Source: Helopsaltes ochotensis
Lineage: Eukaryota; Chordata; Aves; Passeriformes; Locustellidae
Direction of reading: 5' to 3'
Length of the DNA: 64,000 nucleotides
Assembly: GCA_013400155.1 (NCBI GenBank)
Contig: VXBM01000567.1
Span: 188,565-252,564 of the forward strand
Part shown: in pieces, positions 11,857 through 25,590 of the stretch
How the letters are laid out: every line of letters begins with the position of its first letter
How positions within the stretch are numbered: the stretch's first letter is position 1
Made by a program: the position numbers and the translations under genes
Notes under the pieces: model-generated
Seen by the model: only the letters and a program-made list of their open reading frames with translations
Databases searched by the model: none
Told to the model about the DNA's origin: nothing

Positions 11857-12579
11857 AATCAAGTGCCATGATTTTTTAGGAAGCCCATTGTAGCTTAGCA
11901 TCTATTTAGTGTAGCTTCTCCTGCCAACTGAAGCAAAGCTCATTACGTGAGATTAATACCGTATGTCTTTGAACTCAACTGTGTTCTCCATGCTACTTTT
12001 TTTTATCATGATGGGTGTATCTTTAAAGCTAATCGGTTAAAAAAAAAAGATGATGATGTTGCTTAGTGATTTTTTTTCTCCTATTTTGTACTATAATGAA
12101 TGCTCATTTCACTCTGAAATGATAATTAAAAAACCCTATCAGAGTAGGTGATGACTATCCACAATAGAATCTAGTAATAAGCAAAGTTCTTAATTCTGGA
12201 AAAATAGACTGATGATTCAATAAAAAATAAAAGAGACATCATCTTTGATTTAGATTTTATTTCATTCCCAGTCCAACCCTTTACATGAAAATCCAAGTTC
12301 CTGTACAGAATTTAACTAATTTCAAATAAATACTTACAGCATTCTTAAAAAGAGCAATTGACAAGATTTGTTTAATAATTTTTGAAGCAACAAATCACTT
12401 TCATGACCAAAAAATAACAATGAAAAAGAGTTTTTGACCAGTCAAGTGTACTTGCAACTTGCATCCAATTAACAGATTCAGCCACAAAAAAAGATAAACC
12501 CTGAAAAGTCAAAATTATTTGCTACAGCGTGTTTGAAACATTTAGCTTTTTCAGTTCAGATTCACAAGTTATTTTTGTA
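11857..12579. other. AT-rich non-coding sequence
   Basis: Nothing recognised except short A or T runs and a tgatgatgatg-like stretch near 12050. Confidence 0.45.
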
Positions 12580-12623
12580 GTTGCATTCATATTACTTCCA
12601 GTTGCATTCATATTACTTTTCCA
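12580..12623 (+). repeat. Two-copy tandem duplication, 21/23 bp
   Basis: The unit beginning gttgcattcatattact occurs at 12580-12600 and again at 12601-12623. The second copy has two extra T bases. Otherwise the copies are identical, which suggests a fairly recent slippage duplication. Confidence 0.9.
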
Positions 12624-13910
12624 ATACCTGCAAAAGCTGGTATTAGTTCATTTTTATGTCAGTATATTTTTGATTTACAATCTCAAGTTGCACTGTTCAG
12701 TGGACTTTTTCTATTTATACTGAGAAATGCCAAATCAACACTAACCCATACACTCTGTTTGCATGAACCAGCCTATAATTTCATCGTGATTTTTGAAACT
12801 TCTTTTGAGTGATCATTTCATTTCAAAGAACTCGGAATCATAGAAAGCAAAGAACAGACATTGTGACGGCAAATCTAATTTACTAATAAATTACCCAGAA
12901 AAAATGAGTAAAAAAAGCTGAGTAAATTCTACAACTTTGTTCTAGAGAACCATATGAAATTGCTGGTCAAAAGAGAAGTAAAACCTCTAGGTATTTTTGT
13001 TTTGAAGGAAAAATTTGGCATAAATCTAACAAAGAAAAAGAAGACATGAAAGAAATACTACTGTTTCTCTGCTGTTGAAATAAATCTTCTTTTAACTAAG
13101 TGTCCTTAGTCATTTCATCAACTTCAAATAATATCCGGGAAGCTAACTATTTGAATTAAAGACAGAAAGTGAACCCATCTTCAGTAGATACTTGCTAGTC
13201 ATATAGCTAGTTTACTCTATGTTAACCGGTTTAAACACATATTCATCATGAGAAATCACATTAGTAGATGTCACAACTAAATAGGAAGATATCTGGGGAC
13301 CAGAGGAGTGGCTCATTTCATCCTGAACAACACAGTTACTCCTGTCCGATGTTGGGCAAACCCACCACGAACTGTCATTACATGGGAGGTGAGGGCAGAT
13401 GTGTGCAACTACTTATTTTAACAATTTCAGAAATTGTGTGAAACTGAGTCTAGCGTTTCTTGGATGCAGTTTTTTAGCTATCACACAAACGGATCTAAAT
13501 GTGCTCTCCAAAAGTCAGGAGATGGAGGATGTTGAAGACAGATGGCGCTCTCTCGCCCAAACTCATGTCGCTGATGATTTCCCAGACCAACACAGATTTC
13601 TCTCAATGTTTCTCTTGGTCCATCTGGCCAATGCCTTAGTTTATGCCATAATCCTTCCTGGTTTATGCCATATCTTCTAGTTCTCTCTCTCCTTCCTCTT
13701 CACACCTACTCATATAATATTTCGTGAAGCCCTATGTTAAAACATTTAAAGGTCTGTTGGACAGGGATGGGTGTTTTGGTCCTACTTGGCAGTCAGTTTT
13801 TATAGGTTAATGCAGCCCATAGCAATATTCTTCCTAGCAAGCTCAGAGGAAACATGTGGGAACTGTTCCTCTCTGGTGCACAAGAAACCACCTTCATGCA
13901 GGCAAGAATT
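12624..13910. other. Unique non-coding sequence
   Basis: No gene or repeat recognised. A 93-codon open frame at 13399-13680 has no identifiable domain. Within it cagatggcgct (about 13534-13544) matches only the core of a CTCF motif. Confidence 0.45.
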
Positions 13911-13950
13911 CTTGTTGCTCAGCTGCACAACTCTTGTTGCTCAGCTGCAG
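13911..13950 (+). repeat. Tandem duplication, 22-bp period
   Basis: The unit cttgttgctcagctgca plus five bases occupies 13911-13932 and restarts at 13933, where it matches for 17 bases. A simple local duplication. Confidence 0.88.
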
Positions 13951-16900
13951 CACTCCATCCAGCTATCTGGTCATTATCACTGCCTGCCTGAGCCTTAGGC
14001 AATTTACTGCTGGACTTTTGGTTTCTGTATGCTTACACAGATCTTACACAGGGCTTTACAGGTAATATAGCTTGGCATTGTGCCAGAACTGACAGAAAAC
14101 ACCCAAATTGTGAAAGTTTAGAAATCCAAAATTATAGGGAAAAGAGGAGCAGTGGTCCCTCTTAATGCAAATAAAATACCTTGCAGAACATGAGTAAAGC
14201 TTTGCAGCTGTGGCATCAGTTAATACAATTCTGAAGTACCTTACCTAATAAAGGTACCTAATTAAGAGTATTAAATTATAAGACATGGTTCTGCAACTTT
14301 GTGATGTTAGTTCGGATACATTTCCAAGAAATCTGGCACAAGTTCCTTTAACCTGAGGAAAGGCAAGAAAATCTGGCATAGTCTGCAATAATGAAGGGAA
14401 AATACTGCTAACAAAGTGAAGAAAAATTCCTAAAAGGTTGAACAGTGGCAACTAATTTATGATAAAAAATTATTCTGGTTGTAAATAAAATAATCCTCTA
14501 GTAGCCACCGTTTTACTGCTTGATAATGTTTATGTGTATTTGTAAACAGAGGCAGTATGACACTGCAGATTGTACCAGTACAACACTGTCAAAGAACAGG
14601 TCATAACTCCCTTTTCCTTCCTAGATACATATATCACTTATTTATAGGTTTATGTGTTACAGGAAGTCTTTGGTATCTCCTGCCAGTTCATCTCTGTAAC
14701 TTTATCTCTGTAAAAGTGGGATGGAAACTGAGGATGGCACTAGATCCTCCATGCTCTGTCCTCTGACATGAGCAAATCAAACACCTTCTGATGTACCAGT
14801 AACAGTGGATATGAATTAATGAGAACTATCAATACAGCTCACTCATTTTCCAAAGCTGTATTTCATATAGAAATATATAGTTCTAATAGAACCAGAAAAT
14901 GCAGGAAAATAAGTACTCTGTTCTGGGGAGGACAAAGGGACAGTTGGCACCTGCAGATCAGTAACAGTCAGAGATCTTGCTCTTATCATTCAAAGGGGCA
15001 CTGGTCAGAACTGGCAATAAAGGAAAGAGACAGAGAAAGAAGGATGCTTTTTAATACATTCTGTAGCATTTCCTCACTTTCATTAGACTGTCTTTTGTGA
15101 GTTTTCTGTCACACAAACTGCTTTCACTAATAGCAAGAAAAAAGGTCATATGGAGTGCTCATTAATAAATATTTGATGTAGCTTTATGCTTTACCAGTAA
15201 TACAATGCTGAGAATCAGCAGTGTGACATCCAAGATCTCCCAGCTCCATTTATTGCATGTTAAGTTTCTGAGGAAGAGTGGGGCAAACCTTACTGGACTT
15301 TTGCCCCCCATCAAATACATTGAAAATCAAAACAACCCTTTCTGAGATATATTTTTCTTTACCCAATCTGGAGAGACTGCAGAAATATTCTTTCTATATT
15401 TTGAAAGCATGTGTGTTTGATACAGGTATATTATTCTCCATAACTTTGAAAATGATTCAACAAATGACTCATTATAAGGATTTTATTTCTGAACTCTATT
15501 TTGCAGCATACAGCTCCACCTGTTGAACAGGTTCTCGGAAAACAATCTCTACTATACTAGTTCACCTTGCTGTTTCTGAGAACTTCAAAATTTCAAGGTC
15601 TCTTGAACAATTCAAAAATAAATTATGCAATAATTGCTGACAACTCAAGCATAAGAGACAACATACTGCCAACCTCAGTAGAAGTCAAAGGGAATTGTTT
15701 CCAGTCAGCAGTACTGGTGGTGATGTATTTCTGACAATATTTTAGGAAGAGAACAGTCCTCTCGTATCTTACTGTGGGGAAGGGTTTTAACTGAACGGCC
15801 CCAAAGATGAACTTTACAGTAAATTAACCTTTGATAAAGTGAGTTCCTACTTTTCAACACAATTTAGCAATGAAGCAGGCATAATAAGTGTTACCTTTGC
15901 TTTGAAGTGTCCATACTTTCAGGATAGAATGAAAATGTTAATTATCTAATTAACTTTAAAATATGTAAAAATTCAAGCTACTGTACAATTTTGGAAGAAA
16001 TTTATAAGTAATATAGTCTCATATAGTATTAAACACAAAATGCCCATAGTCACCTTGGAAGACATAAAAATACCATTGGCCAGATGCACTGAATTAGAAC
16101 AGTACTAATCAAAAATCTGTTGGCGGAAGCTGACAAGGGCTAAAGGAGAGGGAAACACAGATTTCTGCCAGTGCTTTAAATGTGCTACCAAAGTGAAAGA
16201 ATAATTAGGAATATCCTGTACGTATTGTTTCTACCAATGATTCTCAATAATATAACTCTGTAACTGATACATATAATTATTGTTTTGCAACCATCTCTCC
16301 TAGGTAACCTGCTGGTATTAGGACACGAATGCCTCTTTCAGTTATACAATTACAAGGGCTCTTACTGGGATTCAGTGGTGAAAACTTCCAGTAATTCCAG
16401 TTGAAAATCAGTATTAAAGGGAGTATTGTAGGGCTTGATTTTCATGTGCCAAAAATCAGAAAGGCCACAAAGGGACTTCATTATAAAAATATCTGAAATC
16501 AAAATGCATACATAGACTTAACTATATAAGATTTTCTTGTTAGCTTCTCTTAGTACCGTAAATAAATAAATAAATTCAAAGTAAGTAGTTGAGATTGCAT
16601 CAGAGATTTATCATTCTCAGATTTTGATGGTGAATCAGAATCATGTTGTTGTCTAACAATTGTCATGTTAAGATAACAGGAAGGGTGTGTAGTAGGGCAT
16701 AGATTGCCTCAAATTTGTTTCATTTTTCACTTCCTTATAAAGGACCTGGGAGTTCATAAGAAGTAATTCAAAAATTAAAATGCTTTAATTACTTCCATTA
16801 TTTGCAGAGATATGAAAATGGGAGATCTGTGCTGAATAACAAGGAAATTAAATTGCTACTTTTACTGAAATACCTAAAGGTCAGTAAAATAAACAAATTG

Positions 16901-17433
16901 CACTGTGTACAGCAATCACATAAAAGCTATTAGAAGTTTAAAAAAAATTACCTATAGGCTTTATTGTGCTAGATATTATAAGCTTTTTGACCTGTCTCAC
17001 CTCTGTTTGCAATGCTAATTTTTGTCAGGCTGGGAAAAAAAAATATTGCATTGGCAAAATGAGCCTGTATTTGGCAGAGGTGAATTTGGAAGGAAAAGCA
17101 ATGCAGTGTTGGCCAGTCAAACTTTTTAAATGTAACCTGCTTTTCACCAATGTAAATTTTACATAAAAATTTGTATTTAAGTTGAACTCATTTTGTCTGA
17201 AGATCCACATGAAGACACCCACAGTGTATTGATATTTACCTTTTTATTTACATTTATATAACATAATTTTATGTAGTTGACACTAAAATACATCTGTGAG
17301 ATGCTTTATGGAAGTTATGGCATGCAAGGTGCACCTGCCCTGTAGACTAGTCCCAGTAGCTGGTCTTTGCAGTTCTGTGGCCGGGGGCTTCCTGTCGTGC
17401 GTGACAGTGAGTCCCTGACTGATGAGGCTGCTG
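13951..17433. other. Unique AT-rich non-coding sequence
   Basis: No gene recognised. Small features are an inverted repeat (GTACCTT, 8-base loop, AAGGTAC) at about 14236-14257 and a short (AAAT)n run at 16559-16576. Around 15670-15720 and 33963-34000 there are phrases resembling ancient amniote repeats, too weak to annotate. Confidence 0.45.
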
Positions 17434-17453
17434 TGCATCGTGGGAGTTACACT
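17434..17453 (-). promoter_or_regulatory. Candidate ZNF143/THAP11 (SBS-type) site
   Basis: The plus strand reads tgcatcgtgggagttacact. Its reverse complement closely follows the SBS motif (ACTACAAYTCCCAGCATGC type) bound by ZNF143/Staf and THAP11, keeping the AACTCCCA core and the GATGCA end but differing in the left flank. The surrounding 17360-17470 is locally richer in G, C and CpG (ccgggggcttcctgtcgtgcgtgac), including an ETS-like cttcctg. This may be a small promoter-like or repeat-derived island. The motif is seen; function is inferred. Confidence 0.35.
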
Positions 17454-20400
17454 GCCTGTCCAAGAAGCCCAGCTGCAGCATTCAGAAGGATTTCTACTGT
17501 GGTTTTCTGAGGTTTAGCCAGAAAATTTACGGGATTTGTTTTTGGCCAGTTTTAGCTTGCTTCTTTTTTTTCTATACTGCCTCCTTTGAACTCTTTCTTT
17601 TAAGGAAAAAAAGCAAGACAATAATAACGTTTCCCTTCTCCCTCTCCCCTAACCTTGTCTCATACACTGACTAATGTCCCAGCAAATCCTATTTACTAGA
17701 CTTGCCTATTTTATCTTTTGACGAAATGTACAAAGCCAGAGTAGGTAAGATTTGAATAGGTAGCTGCACAGCATGAACAATGCACAGTGAGCAGCAGCCT
17801 GCAAAGTTTAGATTCATGTAGTTCTTTACCTTAGATACAGTCTTGACCTAAGGAAAGGGACACATCTCTAGTGTACATATATACTGCCACGAGCAGAGCT
17901 CCAGCGAAAAGCTGTCACACAAGACACGTTCAGCTGATGTAGGTAATTATGATATAAATGTAACAACTTCATGAACCTTCCATTTTACTGCATCCTTGCC
18001 ATGCCAGAGCTGTAGTCAATACTATCAGCTGACATTTTCTGAAAGCCACACGTCAAGGAAAAGTGGCTGCAGTGATCACTTGCAAATAATCTTTGGTAAC
18101 CAGATGAAGGCAGATGTACAATTTCCCTCCCCAAGGTCGGGAATTCTGTAGTGTGGACTGTGCAAAAGTACACAGACCCTTCGGGTAATCCACTATTCCC
18201 ATTAAGAGTAAAGGGAGTGTGGAAGCTGAAACATGAAAATTCATCCTCCTGAAAATCAGGATAACACAAAGCAAATTCATTAGACAGAGATGTAACCAAG
18301 CCACATTGCAAGTTATTTTCAACTTGTTAAATGAAAATAGCAGGTTTCAGGTAAGAATTTGAAGGTTTAGATTATCTTCCCCTGTTAAAGTGTTTCCCTT
18401 CTCAGACAAAATCCCTTTGTGCAATGCTGTATTGTGCCTAATGCAGAAAAATGCACTAACAAACAGTAACTTCTTAGATATTTTCTTTACAAAGCATCAT
18501 GGAGGTCTATAACACTGCATAAATAAAACACAGTCCTATTAGCATAATGCTAAAAACCCCAGATTGTAAATGTCGAGTTGTGACTTTGGTATACTGTCAC
18601 CAGTATTTTATGGAATTTATGGTTTCATCAGTGCTTGGGCAACTTCTCTTTCTTGCATACTGGCATTTAATAGAAGAAAGATCCTGCAGCTGGACACCAC
18701 AAAGGAAACTGATTCTTTTTTCTAAGAATAGTTGAATCCAAGGGTAGGTTTCTATTAAATATTTTTCCTAAAATGATGTGAAAATGAGATTTTAGAAAAC
18801 TGAACAGAGCCTGAGGGAAAAGCAATGTCATTAAAAATGAATAATAATCCTGAATGGAGAGAAAAAGTAAAAGAAAGACATTTCATTTTTAAGTTTGTTC
18901 TACTGGGCATGTGTGCAGTTAGAAGTGATGATGCAAATATTAGCAGATAAAGACTTCACACTATCTTTCTCTGAAACCTTAGGAGAAACAGACTGTGTTA
19001 TTTCACTGTTCTCTTCATGTGAAACATATTAACCTGTCAGAAGTACTTCCAAACTGTGTCTGAGGGTAAGAGATCATCAAAGGGGACAACAGAGTCCTAT
19101 GGAGTTATACTAAGTTCTTATGCCAAGGCTAGAGAGAAAAGAGGTCATGGGACATGGAAACGTGGAGATAGGCTGCTGTTCAGCGATTATCCCTTTTCTC
19201 TGCAAATATTGCCTTCAGTGCATTGTGTCAAGGCTATTCCCTCGAGTCTGAATCAGAGCTGCAGTGAATGGCAGCTCTAACAAAGTGTAGGGGAGGTGGC
19301 AGTTCAATCAGGAAGGTACAGACAGTACATTCTATGGGTAATTGCAGGATTCCCTGTAGTATGTAAAGCAAATTAGAAAATACAAATAAATGAAGGGCAA
19401 TTACTAAAATGTTTGCTCTGGAAACCAGAAATATTTTTTCCCCATTGAAACAGTTATTGTCACCTCATTTTCTCACGGATTTAGAAATGGGTCTAAACAA
19501 AAATTTTCTAAAAAAAATAAATTGTTCTGTGACCAGGGAGTGTCTGCAAAACCGTGGCTCTATTTCTTCTGTCCAATGGAGACTCTATGAAGTCTAATAA
19601 TATGTTTTAGCCGGTGCATATTTCCTTACCATGGCTGTAATTTTCAAGAAACTTGACAGAATTTTATCTGTTGAAAGCTTCATTTCTTCAGTTAGATTTA
19701 AGTGGAATGGGTCAAAGCATACATGGTTTATATGTGGTAGCTGCTTACAGAAGACAGTGCATGCAAATAACTCACCTTTTATAGAAAACAACTAACATCA
19801 AATGGGAAATCTATTGCTCAATTCCCAAGTAACTATCACAGAATCAAAATAGTTCTCAAGAATATCTTACAGCAGATATTCTCATAATTTTACCAAGGCA
19901 AAAAGGTGAACTGGACCGGGAGAATAGTACATTAGATTCATTACATGACCCATTTCCACAGATTCAACCCATGATAACAAATTTCCATTTGGGTCTTATT
20001 TATGCTACTGAATGCAAGCAACTTTCCAAGTTCCTCTGTCCTGATACCCTGTTTGACATGATAGACAAGTTACGTGCCTTTTGTATCAGAGATAGCCAAA
20101 CACCACAAAGCATTCCTGGCCACAAATAATTTTTGAAAAGAAAAAATGAGGCTGAAAAAAGCACTCAGTATTCTGATCCTTAGAGAACAGGAAGCACAGT
20201 ATAAATACTCTAAGAATTATTAGTTGAATAAGTATTCAGCACACTCAAATGACTTCCTTTTATTGTTTGAGGCTTTTTAAAAATCATGAACACTGCTAGG
20301 GTTTGTAAGCATTCATTGAATACTGGGTGGGTTAAAACTACACCATGTCTCTGTTTTCCTAAAAAGGCATCCACTGCATGTGCTTTGATGCTGATCCAAA

Positions 20401-22208
20401 AACAGCATTCTGTGTTTGTCTCATGCTGCAGGGTTTTTGGCTAATCTGTGCCATAATGTACCATAGCAAACAGAATCAGGCATGTGACAGTTTGCTACAT
20501 CTGTGCTGCGATAAGTCATTCATCTGAACCTGACACTGTTTCTCTTTTCCAAAGTGACACTGCAACAGAGAAATATGCTTGCTCATTTATGGGAAGGAGA
20601 GTAATAAGTCCTGGCAAATGGAGTTGAATTTCATTCATATAGTACATAACTCACAGTTTGTACTTTTCTTAAATTTTCATGGATAGTGTCCCACTAATTT
20701 CAGCCAGAAAGCTACATTTCTAAAATTATTTTACCATTGAACTGTAAAATGGGGTCCTATGAGGTACTTTAAGAGACATTCTGTAGCATCAGGAGTAAAA
20801 ATAGCAGTACTTTCTTCAGAAAAATTATAGCTGCCAGTTCCAGATTTTCCATGGTAATTAACCTAGATGCACTCAAGTGATGAGTACTCTCCCTAATGAC
20901 TCTATTGGTTCAAAAAGGGAACATTTTCCTGTGATCTCCTCTGACAGTATCATCAGGATGTTGTCAGTGCAAACAATACCCTTATCTAGCTTCTTTTCAA
21001 GTCACCTGATTAACTGGAGAAAATAGAAACAGAAAGAAAAGAGCATGTCCTTGCAGAGAGGCTGTAAATGTCACTGAAAGGCCAAGGGACCAGTTCCACC
21101 TGTCCTTCCTTCGTTAGTTCAGCTTCTCCTGCTGAAGTGGTGGCTTACTGGGGCGCTTTATTTCCCAGTCTCTCAGGCAGAAGGTGGATCTTTACTGTTA
21201 GAAACCCAGTTCATGTATCCTGGTCACAAAGGCGCCTTTGTAAAGGGAACAGTGGGTACAGGGCTTGAAAAACAACTTTCCTTCCCATTTAGAACCCTAT
21301 AGGCTCATTATTCAATAGCACAGTGGTAACATAATGCATTTTCATTTACTTCACCCTAAATGTATGTAAATTAAAGGGTGGGTTTTTTATTAAAAATAAC
21401 ACTGATGTGTTTTTTGTTATTCAGAAAAGAAATTGTATTAGTGAAAAACAGCACTAATGACATTTCACATTCAAATTTGCCACTTGCTGGAAAAAGGCAG
21501 GTCTCACCCTGTGCTCAAAATATAAAAAAACCCACAAAATCTCTACTAATTGGTATTGTCATCCATATGGTTAGTCCATATGTGTGTTTTGCTTGTTTTA
21601 ACTTATGATTGTCTCTTTAGATGTAAGATTTCATTCTAACAAAAAATTGCTGTGCTCTTTACAATGAAAAATAGACCTGAAATGAAGTGGCAGAATCGCT
21701 ACACACCATTGCTGGAGGGATTTTGAGTGGCAAATGTCATATTTACGAGGAAGGATTACACATTTATATGTGTTTAGGGCTTTAGGATACCGGGGCACTG
21801 CAAGATGTGACAACTTGCCTTTAACATTTGAATTTTTGAAGCACCTGGGACTCTAAATCTAATCTTATTTTGCCCAAACATTTAAATGGCTATATTGTAT
21901 GATCCTGTTCCTGCACTCAGTTGAGTGCTGGGCTTCATAATCAAATCAAGCAAAGATACTCTTCTTCAAGGCTGCCTCACCTGTGTGAGATCTGCAGATA
22001 AATGACGGATTGTCTAGGTAATTATGAAGTATAGAGAGACAGTGTATGAGCATAGATTGAAGTATTTACTTACATCTAATCTAAACTTCTTCTAAAGCTA
22101 GAACATTTACTAGTCTTCTCAGTTTTCTGTTTGAAGCTCCTCTAGTCACATCCTGGGATATGATGAACTCAGACAAAAAGTAAAGTATATAAAGAGGCAG
22201 AAGGGAAA
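17454..22208. other. Unique non-coding sequence
   Basis: AT-rich sequence without recognised genes or transposons. The minus-strand open frame of 108 codons at 17985-18311 and several of 60-75 codons have no recognisable domains. The segment 20300-21300 contains no repeat I can identify. Confidence 0.45.
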
Positions 22209-22225
22209 AAAAAAAGGAAAAAACC

Positions 22226-22256
<31 letters not shown>

Positions 22257-22335
22257 GCACCACTTTCTCAGAGCAGGAAGAAGGGGAGGCCACGAGCGTT
22301 TCCTGTTGTGCAGCAAAAAAAGGAAAAAACCAAAA
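22209..22335. repeat. 85-bp insert flanked by a perfect 21-bp direct repeat
   Basis: The same 21 bases (A7 GG A6 CC A4) occur at 22209-22229 and 22315-22335. Between them lie the rest of a 27-base poly(A) run (22226-22252) and about 62 bases of unique sequence ending cagc. A perfect A-rich duplication around a short insert looks like a target-site duplication from LINE-mediated retroposition or another staggered-break insertion. The long poly(A) is at the left end, which is not the usual place for a plus-strand retrocopy, so the mechanism is uncertain. Confidence 0.6.
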
Positions 22336-24020
22336 GACATTGACTGTGTGTATTTACAGCAACGTGAGTGAAAGCCAACCAGAAAATTTAGTTTTGTATT
22401 TTATTCTCCAGATGTTCAAGCCTATGATTTTTTATGATTCAAGCCCTGATTTTTTCTTACATTACCTTATAGTTCTTTTGGTTCTAACGGATCAGGTCTG
22501 TCATGAAGGTTGACTCTTCATGAGACAGAGAGGAAAACAAATGTTGAAAGAGGTAGGATCAATTTCATGGAGAACTGTAAAAATCAGAAAGGGACCTTGA
22601 ACCATGGTTCAGAATTCAGTTGGGTGAGAACTGAACCCTAAAATGTGTTCACAATTGACCTTTGTTGTCAAGCAGGCTGTTCCTTGATTAGTTGAAATAC
22701 TTTCCAAGGTGTTCTGTTCCATTCCAAATATATTGAAATGAAACAATCCAGCCCTAAAGTCAGTTATGTAAGACTGACATCAAACATCAGTTTAGACGCA
22801 GACAGCAAATCTGCAGATGAAAGGTCAGAAATGTTTTGGTGGACAAAGTGTTAGGACATTGAAGAGCCTCTAGAAGTCCAAAAGATCCTATGAAATGAGG
22901 AAGCAGTTTCGAAGACTCAAAGAAGATACTTTGAAGAGTGGGAGAGACACTAAAGTAAGCAAGTTATTGTGAGAGCTATCCCTGAATTCATCTGTAACTT
23001 GCTAGTTTTAATCTCAGAAACAGTTTTGGCTAGGAAATGAAAAAGCACAAGATGTCTTTGTTAAGCAAGGTACAAAATAAAGTTCACAAGGGGGTCACGA
23101 AGAGGTAGATGCCCACTGCTTTTGTCTTGATCTGAGTTTTTGCAATACCTGTCATCACTATTTAGATTTTGAGCCCTCAGAGAGAATTAGTTTTCTGTTG
23201 GCATGAATACATATGACAACAAAGCCACGCAAAGCCACCCATTGCACTTTTATAAAAAGAAGGAAGAAAAGATAACTCCATTGAACCTCTTCTGCCACTT
23301 GTGGACTGGGATGCTTTTATTCAGTTGCCAAAGAAAGAGAAAGATTATGCTGTACCTTATCTTTAAAGAATAAGCATGGATATGATGTTTCTGTACCATT
23401 TCTTGGATTTGAGGTTGATTGGTGCTACTGTCATCTTGTGAATGATGATAAATTATGCTTATGCTGGTCCTCAACCATGTTACTGAGAACAGTGACTTTA
23501 GACTAAGTGGTAGCCTAAAAGTTATGTAGCTTGAGTTACTGCAATGTTTTTTGAGAAATATGGTTGCTATATAGCCTACTCTAGGTCACTCTCTCTGTTT
23601 TTTACTTATGGGTGTAGAGACAGCTAGCAATTTCTTTCATTCATTCTGTTACTGGGGGGCGTGAAGGGAAGCAGTACACTCAGCTTGTAGACATCTGAAA
23701 TTGAAATCAGACAGTTCTACCTTGTGATCCAGGAGTCCATCTTGAACAATTAAATTTCAGCACTACCGCCTTGAATTTGGAGTTAAACAAACATTTTGCA
23801 GTGTGAGGCACATGATACTTTCTTGCATGACATTTAATATTAGTCTGGAAAATGTATCTTATCATTTTTTCTCTGACATCTGCTTTTCATTCTCTAAGCA
23901 TTTTTGTCCTGACTCACTCTCACAGGTAATCCCAGAGTGGCAGAGAAAAGAAGTCCATTGACAGATACCTTTTGTCATAATTAAGGAGCAGTGCAGTACC
24001 TCAGATGTCTTACTCTTTAA
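22336..24020. other. Unique non-coding sequence
   Basis: No gene, CR1 or LTR recognised. Confidence 0.45.
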
Positions 24021-24041
24021 TTTTTTTTTTTTGGGGGGGGG
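24021..24041 (+). repeat. T12-G9 homopolymer junction
   Basis: Twelve T (24021-24032) followed directly by nine G (24033-24041). A second homopolymer, A16, lies at 24179-24194. Both are prone to sequencing-length errors. Confidence 0.85.
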
Positions 24042-24194
24042 AGGTAGAAATCTAAAAAGCAATGCAAAAGGATTTTCTATGAAGATATCAGTCCTTACTA
24101 GATATAGCACAGGCCTTGTTAACTTGTCCATTGGGGTTTTTTTCCAAAAAAAGATGAATCTCTGTACTACCTTTAATTAAAAAAAAAAAAAAAA

Positions 24195-25375
24195 GACAAG
24201 GCTTTATAATTCTAAAATAAAGTTATATTCCCATAAAGCATTTCACATAAGCACTGGTTGGCAGCTCAGCAGCATCTAATTTGGATACACAAATGTCATG
24301 TTTTTATTTATGAACTGGGATAGTGAATGAAAGTTCATGTGTGATCATTCATAAGAAGTGATCAGGTTTGGATGTAGTTTTCATTGAAAACGAGGCAAAA
24401 TTTCACAGAAAATGCAGCTATAGCAAGGGAAACTCTCTCAGAATCTGTCTTATGTTCTTCTTTTACATAATAAGCCAAGGTTAATCACTAATGAAAATAA
24501 TCTGGGAAGTACAGCTACTGATTAAACATCAAAGCCATCTGTGCCATGTCACTAAGGTCCAGTATAAAATGACCACAATTATTAATACCTTTTGGTGTGC
24601 TTTAAAAATTATTTCTTGTGAAATGAATTTTCTACATGTAAACTCACTTCCAAGGGACAAAGTAAAGGTCTAAAAAACCTTTGTGTGTTAATGATGGAAT
24701 TTAATTAGTGCTGCCCAAAATGGATCCACAGTCTCCAAGTATGCTGAAAAAGAAAAAATGTAAAACTAATTTTCTATGTCTTACTGGTATTCTAGTATGA
24801 ATAAAAGCTATTAAAGTAATAAACTCAGTTCTAATTGGAAACACTGGAACTCTCAAAAAGAACAAAATTTGGAGATCGGTAAATGTGGTATTTTTGGAAG
24901 GGTATATATGAAGTGGAATTCTTGGTCTTAGTTATCCCATATTGTATGAAAGAAAACTTAAAGGACAAGAGTGTAATCCTGAGAACTGTACATGAGAAAG
25001 GAGAGTTGGTTGCCCTTGTAAACTCCACAAGATACAGTAAAACTAAGTAATTTCTAATACACTGGCTGATATTAAAGAAACACTGGGATTCTGCATGGAC
25101 CATGCTCGTTTGTTGAGTATGAGGCTTGTGTATTTGCTGGGCATCCACATAATAAAGACACACACCATAATATGCCACCTTCTTAGGTGCAATAATATAA
25201 TACAGCCAGGCAAAATCTGACCACAGAAAAACGTGAGCTTTGTCCAAATAAAGCACTTACTACCAGCCCCACCTCAAAATGTTCCTTGGAACACTGTGGC
25301 ATACAAATTTGTAAATGCCTAGTAGGCCAATAGATGTACCTCATGTTCAGAGGCAATTGCAGCATCTTCATTTCC
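24195..25375. other. AT-rich non-coding sequence
   Basis: Nothing recognised. The minus-strand 141-codon open frame at 24831-25256 has no domain, start context or splice support. Confidence 0.45.
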
Positions 25376-25590
25376 ATGAGGAAATCTTTCCTACCATCCT
25401 ATCTAAGTCGGTACAAGGTGAGGCCATTTCCTCTTGATCTATAATCAGTTACATGGGAGATGAAGCCAATATCCACCTGCCTACAACTTCCTGTTAGGCA
25501 GTTGTAGACAGCAATAAGTTCTCCCCTGAGCCTTCTCTTCTCCAGACTCAACAACGCCACATCCCTCAGTACCATCATACCATCATGCTG
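25376..25590 (-). mobile_element. CR1 LINE fragment, antisense
   Basis: The plus strand reads as the reverse complement of the 3' part of CR1. Recognisable phrases are aaatctttcct, gaggccatttcctctt, ctacaacttcctgttaggca, gttgtagacagcaataag and tctcccctgagccttctctt followed by ctccagactcaacaac. The 3'-terminal block (the gatgatct end) is missing on the left, so both ends are truncated or decayed. Divergence is clearly higher than in the CR1 at 35.4 kb, suggesting an older insertion. Confidence 0.88.

Noticed and set aside
13534..13544. CTCF-like core cagatggcgct
   Set aside because: The left half of the motif (CCA.C) is absent, so only the core matches.
24831..25256. 141-codon minus-strand open frame
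   Set aside because: No recognisable domain, no splice context, AT-rich hydrophobic residues as expected from random sequence.
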